8,461 bases of DNA from an uncultured Collinsella sp. (GTDB taxonomy: Bacteria; Actinomycetota; Coriobacteriia; Coriobacteriales; Coriobacteriaceae), in NCBI GenBank assembly GCA_902493835.1, contig CABURG010000072.1, forward strand, positions 1 to 8,461, read 5' to 3'. Every line of letters starts with the position of its first letter. Within the stretch, counting starts at the first letter, position 1. A program made the translations under genes and the position numbers. Below the pieces are notes generated by a model. That model was not told where the DNA came from. It searched no databases and worked only from the letters and a program-made list of their open reading frames with translations. This document shows positions 1 through 5,819 of this stretch, piece by piece.

Positions 1-226
1 CGAAGAGGCATTCCCCGATACGACGGTCTACCACGTTACCACCGATGTGATCTGCGACCCCGAGTCGTTCTCGGCGCTCGCCCACCACATCGCGCATATC
101 CACGACATCGAGCTCCCTCCCGACTTCGACGAGCTCGTCTACTCGCGCCGTCTGATGCTTCACATGCTCTTTGGAGCGGACCCGTCCACCTTTGCGCGCG
201 TCTATACCGCCAAGGATGCCGCATGA
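1..226 (+). CDS. 3' end of an unrecognised gene (5' part outside window)
   Basis: An open frame runs in from the left edge (first full codon at position 2) and stops with TGA at 224-226, giving the last 74 residues of a protein. The fragment has no transmembrane segment and no sorting signal. It is rich in His, Asp and hydrophobic residues, with an acidic stretch (LPPDFDELVYSRR) followed by LMLHMLFGADPSTFARVY, which looks like a helical, probably cytoplasmic C-terminus. Its stop overlaps the next start as ATGA (223-226), the usual sign of translational coupling, so it is probably co-transcribed with the membrane protein downstream. I do not recognise the family from this fragment and assign no function. 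Codon use resembles that of the genes that follow. Confidence 0.75.
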   Translation, partial: EEAFPDTTVYHVTTDVICDPESFSALAHHIAHIHDIELPPDFDELVYSRRLMLHMLFGADPSTFARVYTAKDAA

Positions 227-732
227 GCGCGAAGAAGCCACCCCACTTTGCAGGCCTGGGTCGTCGCAAGAAGCTCATCGTTGCCTGCTTGGCCATCGTC
301 TGTGCCCTTGTCGCCGTAGGACTATACGTTTGGCAGTCGCAGCCCGTACCCGAGGCGGGCGCTTCGGTTACGACGGCCGAGGGCAAAACGCGCCAGGAAA
401 TCCAAGATGAGCTCGACGCCATCGTCCGCGACAACATGATGACGATTTCGGTCGCGCCGGTCGCTCAGCTGCAGGAGGACGGCAAACTGCGCGTCAACGT
501 GCAAAACGTCCAAGACAATAAATTTCCCCAGCGATTCCGCGTCATCCAAAACGACGAGACCATGTACGAATCCGGTGTGGTCGAGACCGGCAAGACAATC
601 GAGACGTGCCCCGCCGGCGACATCAAAGAAGGCGAGGCGTACATCGAGATCCAGGCACTCGATGCAAAGACCCTCGACAGCCACGGCAATCCGACACGTG
701 TCAAGGTACGGGTTGAGCAAACCGAGAACTAG
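223..732 (+). CDS. Membrane-anchored protein with extracytoplasmic beta-rich domain, function unknown
   Basis: This 169-residue protein has a basic N-terminus (GRRKK, residues 13-17), one hydrophobic membrane segment (about residues 18-37), and then a soluble part of about 130 residues. By the positive-inside rule that part should face the outside. The soluble part begins with a charged helix-like stretch (TRQEIQDELDAIVRDNMM) and continues with alternating hydrophobic and polar strands (TISVAPVAQL, LRVNVQNVQD, RFRVIQNDE, AYIEIQALD, RVKVRVEQ), as in a small Ig-like beta sandwich. No cleavage site, LPxTG-type signal or catalytic motif is visible, so it should stay tethered by its N-terminal segment. 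The ATG at 223 overlaps the upstream stop and has AAGGA at 212-216, six bases away. Its position before WxL-like and sortase-anchored genes suggests a role in the same surface assembly. The family was not recognised. Confidence 0.85.
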   Translation: MSAKKPPHFAGLGRRKKLIVACLAIVCALVAVGLYVWQSQPVPEAGASVTTAEGKTRQEIQDELDAIVRDNMMTISVAPVAQLQEDGKLRVNVQNVQDNKFPQRFRVIQNDETMYESGVVETGKTIETCPAGDIKEGEAYIEIQALDAKTLDSHGNPTRVKVRVEQTEN

Positions 733-784
733 CCTTCCGGCCGACACGGCACCGCATGCAATTCACCAGCATTCGTCCAATCAT

Positions 785-801
785 CGCGGGGACGGCCCGC
801 G
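785..801 (+). other. Small GC-rich hairpin in the leader of the WxL-like gene
   Basis: CGCGGG (785-790) and CCCGCG (796-801) form a perfect 6-bp stem around a 5-base loop. It ends seven bases before the AGAAAGGAA ribosome binding site (808-816) of the next gene. No U-run follows, so it is not a standard terminator. It could stabilise the mRNA or modulate initiation, or it may be chance in GC-rich DNA. The rest of the 89-base gap (733-821) shows no convincing promoter. Confidence 0.25.
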
Positions 802-821
802 GCGAATAGAAAGGAACGACC

Positions 822-1421
822 ATGGACATCACCAGGAACATGAACGGAGTCAGAGCGCTCGTCGTGGGCACAGGGCTCGCGCTCGCGCTCGCAATGGGCG
901 CCGCCCCGACGCCAGCTATGGCAGCCGGGCGCGTTGGAACCACGAAGGTAATGGTCAGGACCGAGATCGACAACGTTGAGTTCAAAGTTCCGACGGTTAT
1001 TCCCTTCGTCGCCAAGGCCGACGGCACGCTTCAGGGCCCCTCAGAAGACGCGACCACCATCGACAATCATTCGGCCTACGGCATCCATGTCACCAACATG
1101 AAGATCGACGCCATGAACACCTGGACCATTGCCGCCGACGCCAAGGCCGGAACCGCGCAGAACTCCATCGACTTTAAGGTCGGCCCCGACGGCGCGCTCC
1201 AGAACGCCAGCGCCGCCGCGCAAGGGACGGGCCTCGATCTTTCCAAGAATGCAGCCTTCGACATGGGCTACCAGGGCATTGCCGGCGGCACGGACAAAAT
1301 CAAGCTCAAGACAAGCGGAAACGTCGCCCGCGTCACGCGCGACATCTTCCGCGTAACCGGCGAAGGCGATCAGGTTGCGACGATCACCTGGACGGTCGAG
1401 CCCGGTGCGCACACGGCATAA
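822..1421 (+). CDS. Secreted WxL-like domain surface protein
   Basis: This 199-residue protein has a Sec signal peptide: a short basic n-region (R5, R11), a hydrophobic core around LALALAMGAA (residues 18-28) and a likely cleavage after AMA or AMAA (34/35). The mature part is a predicted all-beta domain. Its features fit a WxL domain: a W-x-I element in a strand (NTWTIAADA, Trp101), a long variable middle rich in Asn, Gly and Ala, and a final strand ITWTVEPG (Trp190) just before the C-terminus, where WxL proteins carry their second W-x-L motif. WxL domains are known to bind peptidoglycan non-covalently in Gram-positive bacteria. The motif here is W-x-I/W-x-V instead of strict W-x-L, so the assignment is moderate. 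The ATG at 822 has AGAAAGGAA at 808-816; a second in-frame ATG at 840 is a weaker alternative. There is no C-terminal anchor. The last 17 bases overlap the next gene, which suggests coupling. Confidence 0.8.
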   Translation: MDITRNMNGVRALVVGTGLALALAMGAAPTPAMAAGRVGTTKVMVRTEIDNVEFKVPTVIPFVAKADGTLQGPSEDATTIDNHSAYGIHVTNMKIDAMNTWTIAADAKAGTAQNSIDFKVGPDGALQNASAAAQGTGLDLSKNAAFDMGYQGIAGGTDKIKLKTSGNVARVTRDIFRVTGEGDQVATITWTVEPGAHTA

Positions 1422-1686
1422 GGCCGTCGCCCTGGCCGCCGCCGTCAGCATCCTAGCGTTTGGGCCAGCCATGGCCTTTGCCCAGCAAGAACAGGCGCAG
1501 GCCGCCACGCAAGTGACGGTCGACCTCTCGGAGCTCGACCGCGGCGACCGCGAGGAACCGTTGGCGCAGACAGGCGACAGACGATGGCTCTTGGCAGCAG
1601 GCGCCACAGCAGCAGGCGCGGGAACCGCCGGCCTCGGTCTGCACATCAAACGCAGCCAGAAACAAAACACGGACAGGCCGCACTAA
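1405..1686 (+). CDS. Very small sortase-anchored surface protein (LAQTG signal)
   Basis: Counted from the GTG at 1405, this 93-residue protein has a complete pair of export signals. A Sec signal peptide (basic RTRHK, core AVALAAAVSILAFGPAMAFA) is probably cleaved at A26/Q27. A C-terminal cell-wall sorting signal consists of LAQTG at residues 53-57, a hydrophobic stretch WLLAAGATAAGAGTAGLGL, and the basic tail KRSQK. LAxTG is the substrate form recognised by class E sortases of high-GC Gram-positives. After processing only about 30 residues would remain (QQEQAQAATQ to LAQT), so it is more likely an anchor or adaptor than an enzyme. It recalls the small LPxTG protein of csc clusters. The start is uncertain: GTG 1405 overlaps the upstream gene by 17 bases and gives a compact n-region, while TTG 1375 has GAAGG at 1362-1366 and would add ten residues. 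No sortase gene is in the window. Confidence 0.8.
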   Translation: MRTRHKAVALAAAVSILAFGPAMAFAQQEQAQAATQVTVDLSELDRGDREEPLAQTGDRRWLLAAGATAAGAGTAGLGLHIKRSQKQNTDRPH

Positions 1687-1704
1687 ATTAGCTAAGGAGA
1701 CCCC

Positions 1705-3135
1705 ATGGCATCGAAGAACCTTTTGCCCGTCGTCGCACTCTGCGGCGCGCTCGCAACCGGAACGCCTGTCGCCGCTTGGGCGACTCCCGTCATGGCAGAC
1801 TCCTTACCAGTAGCCCTAAGTTCCGCACCAAATCCGTCGAGCGCCATTGCGTGCGAGCGTTTTTCGATCGCACAGGCCGTGATCTCAACCTCGGGATGCC
1901 TTCGTCGTAATACGGACGGCTCGATAGTCGTGGATATCAAGCGTTCGAACAAGGCAAACGGCTCCCAGGCGGGGTGCGCCGTCTGCACGTGGCGCTCGGT
2001 TGTGCTCGATGCAGATGGCGATCCATGCAATTTAGAGGTGCGCATCGACATCGCTTCGGTCGATGACTCGGCGAACGGAGCGAAGGTCGCCTTCGACGGT
2101 GCGTTTTTCGAGAAAGGAGGCGGTATATGTCTGGGCTGCGCCGCCGCGAATGCAGACGATGCGCAGCCCACCCTCTCATTCACGGCATCGTTGCGGCTGA
2201 CCAAAGCCGGTACCGATGTTATCGCGGCGGGAGAAGCGTCCCTGCTGTTCTACGCCGTCAGCACCAAAGACACAGACGCTCATTTCGAGAAGCCAGCCGG
2301 ATCACTCAGCCTTACACGAGGGATAGAGGCAGGCCCTATTGAAATCGATGCCCACGCGCAAAGCAGGCAACGCATTCTTGCCGACCCGGCGCTTCTCGAA
2401 ATGGAGTGGAACGGATCCGGAGCCATCGGAATTCTCCCCTCCGCGTTTGATGCCAAGACGCTCCCCCCAAACGACGAACCCATCAACGCAACCATACAAG
2501 AAGAGAGCGCGGACAAAGAAGCAGGTGCGGGCGACACACCGTCGCCGACAAACAGCGTCCCAGCTTCTCTCGAAGCGCCGAATGAGCCCGCTGCCGATCC
2601 AAACGATCCCGAGCTCGCGGACAGTCTGGGGCTTGCTGATCCTCAAGAGATCGATGAAGGTAACTGCTGCGTGCTTGCCGCGCTCGACCACACAGAGGTC
2701 ATCGACGCTGCGAACATCGAAGTTGCCGCCGCCAATCAGCCCGTCCGCAAGTCGGCTATCATCGCATTTCCTGAATCCATCGAAGTCGTCTTTTTGCCAT
2801 CGGGCGAGGTCGTGGCCCCAACACTGCTCACCTTGTTGGGCGCCAAGAATACTCGAAACGAAATTAAAAAGGTCACAGTTGTCGACCCTGCAACCACCGC
2901 CAAGCTGCGTCTATACGCCGTTGCTCCAGACGGAGGCAAGACCTTGGAATTCGATGGCGACACACTCCTGGCCTGGCGACGTCTGGACATTATGCAAGAC
3001 GTCTCGTATCAGATCGAACTCGAAGGGTTTGATCGTGCCCGCGATGCCAATATCATCGCCGCGGCTATTGAATCCCCACAGCGGCTTATGACACTGCGCT
3101 TTGAATACTATCCCTATGTCCCGACAACCACCTGA
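1705..3135 (+). CDS. Large secreted cysteine-containing protein, function unknown
   Basis: This 476-residue protein has an N-terminal signal peptide with core LLPVVALCGALATGTPVAAWA and probable cleavage near AWA (26) or VMA (31). No membrane segment or LPxTG-type signal follows, so it should be released or held by a partner. The N-terminal region (about 45-265) is beta-rich and has cysteines at 50, 65, 91, 94, 108, 142 and 145, including CAVC and CLGC pairs that could be disulfides or a metal site. Residues about 255-320 form an acidic, Pro/Glu/Asp-rich linker of the kind seen in cell-surface proteins. A GNCC motif (Cys321-322) opens the C-terminal region, which is again beta-rich (IEVVFLPSGEVV, LRLYAVAPDG, YQIELEGF, LRFEYYPYV). 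The ATG is supported by TAAGGAGA at 1693-1700, with an 18-base gap from the previous gene, so it is probably in the same operon. I do not recognise the family. Confidence 0.85.
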   Translation: MASKNLLPVVALCGALATGTPVAAWATPVMADSLPVALSSAPNPSSAIACERFSIAQAVISTSGCLRRNTDGSIVVDIKRSNKANGSQAGCAVCTWRSVVLDADGDPCNLEVRIDIASVDDSANGAKVAFDGAFFEKGGGICLGCAAANADDAQPTLSFTASLRLTKAGTDVIAAGEASLLFYAVSTKDTDAHFEKPAGSLSLTRGIEAGPIEIDAHAQSRQRILADPALLEMEWNGSGAIGILPSAFDAKTLPPNDEPINATIQEESADKEAGAGDTPSPTNSVPASLEAPNEPAADPNDPELADSLGLADPQEIDEGNCCVLAALDHTEVIDAANIEVAAANQPVRKSAIIAFPESIEVVFLPSGEVVAPTLLTLLGAKNTRNEIKKVTVVDPATTAKLRLYAVAPDGGKTLEFDGDTLLAWRRLDIMQDVSYQIELEGFDRARDANIIAAAIESPQRLMTLRFEYYPYVPTTT

Positions 3136-3158
3136 GGCTTAAATGCCGCGCATCATTC

Positions 3159-3184
3159 CTAATACCACTTATATAACGTATTAG
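3159..3184. repeat. AT-rich inverted repeat, possible operator
   Basis: CTAATAC (3159-3165) and GTATTAG (3178-3184) are perfect 7-bp inverted arms around a 12-base AT-rich spacer that itself contains the palindrome TTATATAA (3169-3176). It lies about 70 bases upstream of the DUF554 start codon in an otherwise GC-rich neighbourhood. It has the shape of a dimeric regulator site. There is no following U-run, so it is not a convincing terminator for the upstream gene. A TATAAC at 3172-3177 could also be a -10 element, but I see no matching -35. Confidence 0.35.
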
Positions 3185-3214
3185 ACGAGTCGCGATGTAC
3201 CTCGCATTTCGTTC

Positions 3215-3223
3215 TGCTACGAT
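3215..3223 (+). promoter_or_regulatory. Possible extended -10 promoter of the DUF554 gene
   Basis: TGC followed by TACGAT (3218-3223) matches an extended -10 element (TGn-TAnnnT). No good -35 is present at the standard 17-base spacing (3195-3200 reads ATGTAC), so a sigma-A promoter here would depend on the extended motif. It is directly followed by the small palindrome TGCCA-CGT-TGGCA (3224-3236), which would cover the expected transcription start and could be an operator. Transcription would begin about 25 bases before the start codon. Confidence 0.35.
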
Positions 3224-3253
3224 TGCCACGTTGGCATCAATACAGGAGGGCTC

Positions 3254-3970
3254 ATGCCGGGCTTGGGAACAATCATCAACGTTGTGCTTTTAGTTGCGGG
3301 CGGTCTTTTGGGATTAGCGGGCGGCCGCTTCATTACACCGCGCATCCAAGACACGCTCATGAAAGCATCGGGGCTGTGCGTCCTGTTTATCGGCCTTGGC
3401 GGCACCATGCAAAAGATGCTCCTTATCGATGGGAAGGCGCTGGCGACCACCGGCACCACCATGCTCATCGTCTCGTTCGCCCTCGGCTCGCTCATCGGCG
3501 AGGCCATCAACTTGGAGGCCGCCATCGAGAACCTTGGCGAATGGCTCAAGCGCAAAACCGGCAGCGAGGGCGATAACGAGTTCACCAACGCTTTTGTCTC
3601 GACTTCACTCACCGTGTGTATCGGCGCCATGGCCATTGTGGGATCGATCCAGGACGGTCTGCTCGGTGACTGGTCAACGCTTGCCCTGAAAGGCGCATTG
3701 GACTGCATCATCGTCTGCACCATGACGGCGTCGCTTGGCCGCGGCTGCATTTTCTCCGCCCTGCCCGTCGCCGTGTTCCAGGGGACGATCACGCTGTTTG
3801 CCGGCGCACTCTCCCCCATCATGACTACGGCAGCCCTCGACAGCCTTTCGCTCGTAGGCTCCATGCTCATCTTCTGCGTCGGCGTCAACCTCATCCGTCC
3901 TCAGACCTTCCGCACGGCCAATATGCTCCCCTCCGTCGTCATCGCCGTCATCTACGCCCTCCTGTTCTAA
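3254..3970 (+). CDS. DUF554 family integral membrane protein
   Basis: This 238-residue, very hydrophobic protein has about six or seven predicted membrane segments and is typical in length for the DUF554 family (YdfK/YqgA type). Family-like features are the N-terminal GTIIN followed by a glycine-rich first helix (residues 5-24), the loop GSIQDGLLGD (130-139), and the segment GRGCIFSALPVAVFQG (162-177). A short charged cytoplasmic stretch (EWLKRKTGSEGDNE) lies before the middle helices. The function of DUF554 proteins is not established; a transport role is often supposed. The ATG has a strong AGGAGGG at 3244-3250. The gene stands alone, with 118 bases before it and 88 after it, both holding promoter-like sequences, so it is probably monocistronic. 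It has no evident functional tie to the surface cluster or to the TerB/ATPase/helicase module. Confidence 0.9.
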   Translation: MPGLGTIINVVLLVAGGLLGLAGGRFITPRIQDTLMKASGLCVLFIGLGGTMQKMLLIDGKALATTGTTMLIVSFALGSLIGEAINLEAAIENLGEWLKRKTGSEGDNEFTNAFVSTSLTVCIGAMAIVGSIQDGLLGDWSTLALKGALDCIIVCTMTASLGRGCIFSALPVAVFQGTITLFAGALSPIMTTAALDSLSLVGSMLIFCVGVNLIRPQTFRTANMLPSVVIAVIYALLF

Positions 3971-3992
3971 ATCTATCTACGCAGCAGTATCT

Positions 3993-4021
3993 CGAACACC
4001 TGTTTGATGCTGTGCTATGAT
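3993..4021 (+). promoter_or_regulatory. Extended -10 promoter of the TerB/ATPase/helicase module
   Basis: TGTGC followed by TATGAT (4016-4021) is a strong extended -10 element, one base from the consensus TATAAT with TG at the expected place (4013-4014). A weak -35 (CGAACA, 3993-3998) sits 17 bases upstream. The predicted start near 4028 would give a short leader of about 30 bases before the GTG at 4059. This is the best promoter match in the window and sets the left boundary of the module. Confidence 0.55.
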
Positions 4022-4043
4022 ATGAGGTCACCGAAGCTGCGTT

Positions 4044-4056
4044 AGGAGAGGAGAAG
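4044..4056 (+). promoter_or_regulatory. Purine-rich ribosome binding site deciding a GTG start
   Basis: AGGAGAGGAGAAG offers two overlapping Shine-Dalgarno cores just before GTG 4059. The next in-frame ATG (4080) lies 24 bases after the purine run, too far to use it well, so GTG is the preferred start of the TerB-domain protein. Confidence 0.65.
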
Positions 4057-4058
4057 CG

Positions 4059-5819
4059 GTGGCCGACCAGGACATCAAGATGCTCATCGAGCGCATTATG
4101 GCCGAGGCCCGGACCCATCAGTCCGCCCGCTTCTCAAACGAAATCTACGCAGACGAGCCGATTCTCAAAACCGGCCGACAGATGCAGAATTTCCTCCCCG
4201 ACCAATACCGCAAGATGCGCGAGATATCGCGCTGGCAGGATGACCCCAAGGGCGGCGCGGGCCGCTGGCTATCGGAGGCCGAGCTTTTCTACCGCCAAGG
4301 CTTGCTGATGGCCGACTTTGAGGACGACTGTCCCTACAACGGCACCTTTAAGTCGTACTTTCCCACCTACAATGCCATGAGCGACCGGCAGTTGCGCGGC
4401 TACTTTACCTGGCGTGCCCAAGTGCGCCGCGGAACCGTCGAGGAAACGTCTACATCCTTTGCCTTTCTGTATCTCTATGAGCTGATTTGCGGCATTGGCA
4501 TAGATGATCCGCTCGAAGGTTTTAACAAGATCAAGGCCTTTTGGGATGTCTATCGCGCCTTCGAGCCCGGCATCGACCGGTTTGCGCGCGTGTGGCTGCA
4601 GGATTACGCCGTTTTCCACGGACTCGACCCCAAGCTACTTCGCGACTCTAAAACCGTCATGTTCGATAACGCCCTTATCGAGCTACGCCGCGCAGCGCGA
4701 GACCTTGTACCAGCACCGGCACCGTCCGGCCAGACCCCTAAGCGTCGCAAAACCTCCGAGCCCACGCTCCCCCTTCCGCCCGATGAGGTGCGCGAGGAGC
4801 GACTCATGGCCGCCATCAACGCCCTCTCCACGTACAACCTAAGTAACTCGCGGCTCGACCGCAGCCACCACCGCGATCTGCGCCACGTGGCGTGCGCCGT
4901 GTATGTCCGTATGGCGCGCTACTATGACACGCACCGAAAGACCGACATCGTGGCGAGCTTATTTGGGGAGGAGACGGCCATGCCCTACACCATGTTTGCC
5001 TCGGCCGTATTCTTTGCGCCCGAGCGCCACGAGGACTGCGAATATCGCCTGGACCCCATTCACATCTACCGCTGCCAAAACGGCTTTTGGGAATGCATGC
5101 GAATTCACGGCAGCAGGCAAAAAAGCAGCAAGCTTGGTGAGATGATGCGCGCCTGCGACCAACGCCTACGCCTGGCCCTAGACCCCACCCACCCCCTGAA
5201 GGAGGAGAAGGTCCCCAAATATCTGGCCAAGATCATCGATGACGAGATCATGGCATGGCTTTCGTGGGACGCCGCACACCAGCCCATCAAGATCGATATC
5301 GATTTGAGCCAGCTGGGGCACATTCGGAGCGCCGCCGCGCAAACGCGCGAAGCGCTTTTAATCGATGAGGAACGCGAGGACGACGCATCCGCAGAAGCCG
5401 AGGCAGCGGACTCAGGGCAACCGGAAGCCGAGCCCGTAACCGACGCGATTGTCGAACCGGTCGTGGCACCCATTCGGCAGGACTTGACCGACGAGCCGAC
5501 CATATCCACCGAACAGTTTGGTGTCGTGGCACCGCTTCTCGCGCCGACGCCCGCGTTCGCAGCTGCTGCGCCCGCTGACGCCACAAACGAACTCGCGCCC
5601 GCCGCAGATGCCTTCCTTCGCGCACTGCTCGAGCAAAACGCAGCGCAAGCGACATCGGCAGTGGCGCACTCAGGACAGAGCGAGGACATGCTCGTCGATA
5701 CCATCAACGAGGCGCTCTTTGACCTGGTGGGCGACACCGTAATTGAATTTAGCGCGGCAGGGCCGCAGATTATTGAGGACTACGAAGCAGACGTGAGAGG
5801 ATACCTAGACCATGAGTGA
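4059..5819 (+). CDS. TerB-N/TerB-C domain protein of a BrxD/BrxHI-like module
   Basis: This 586-residue soluble protein has no signal peptide or membrane segment. The first half (about 25-225) matches the TerB-N domain: FPTYNAMSDRQL and YFTWRAQVRRG (101-125), then FLYLYELICGIG (136-147). A Pro/Lys-rich linker follows (about 225-250). The region to about 425 holds a helical segment and ends in KIDIDLSQLGHIR (411-423), typical of the start of TerB-C. An acidic, Ala/Pro-rich low-complexity spacer (about 430-545) separates this from the closing motif NEALFDLVGDTVIE (550-563) and EDY (573-575), also TerB-C-like. A separate central TerB core domain is not evident. TerB-associated domains are known from the tellurite-resistance/stress and phage-defence context, and their biochemical role is poorly defined. 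The gene is first in its operon, starts at GTG, and overlaps the ATPase gene by 8 bases, so the two products are probably made together and may form a complex. Confidence 0.85.
   Translation: MADQDIKMLIERIMAEARTHQSARFSNEIYADEPILKTGRQMQNFLPDQYRKMREISRWQDDPKGGAGRWLSEAELFYRQGLLMADFEDDCPYNGTFKSYFPTYNAMSDRQLRGYFTWRAQVRRGTVEETSTSFAFLYLYELICGIGIDDPLEGFNKIKAFWDVYRAFEPGIDRFARVWLQDYAVFHGLDPKLLRDSKTVMFDNALIELRRAARDLVPAPAPSGQTPKRRKTSEPTLPLPPDEVREERLMAAINALSTYNLSNSRLDRSHHRDLRHVACAVYVRMARYYDTHRKTDIVASLFGEETAMPYTMFASAVFFAPERHEDCEYRLDPIHIYRCQNGFWECMRIHGSRQKSSKLGEMMRACDQRLRLALDPTHPLKEEKVPKYLAKIIDDEIMAWLSWDAAHQPIKIDIDLSQLGHIRSAAAQTREALLIDEEREDDASAEAEAADSGQPEAEPVTDAIVEPVVAPIRQDLTDEPTISTEQFGVVAPLLAPTPAFAAAAPADATNELAPAADAFLRALLEQNAAQATSAVAHSGQSEDMLVDTINEALFDLVGDTVIEFSAAGPQIIEDYEADVRGYLDHE

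Noticed and set aside
1041..1670. - strand frame (209 codons) across the WxL-like and LAQTG genes
   Set aside because: It is antisense to two genes with clear signal peptides and a sorting signal; it is Cys/Arg/Ala-rich shadow coding.
2339..3091. 250-codon + strand frame overlapping the large secreted protein in another frame
   Set aside because: The translation is Ser/Pro/Arg-rich and lacks recognisable structure; the 1705-3135 frame has a signal peptide, ribosome binding site and coherent beta pattern.
3131..3158. Terminator for the surface cluster
   Set aside because: I looked for a stem followed by a U-run after the 3135 stop and found none. The AT-rich inverted repeat further on lacks a U-tract.
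3217..3894. Long - strand frame (225 codons) opposite the DUF554 gene
   Set aside because: The product is Met/Ser/Pro-rich without family features, and the + strand gene has a strong ribosome binding site and family motifs.
3981..4040. Attachment site or mobile-element border left of the TerB/ATPase/helicase module
   Set aside because: No tRNA end, integrase, or flanking direct repeat is visible, and codon use does not change noticeably. A mobile origin cannot be supported from this window.
5105..5737. - strand frame (210 codons) opposite the TerB-protein C-terminus
   Set aside because: It gives Ser/Ala-rich low-complexity translation mirroring the biased spacer on the + strand; there is no ribosome binding site or domain.
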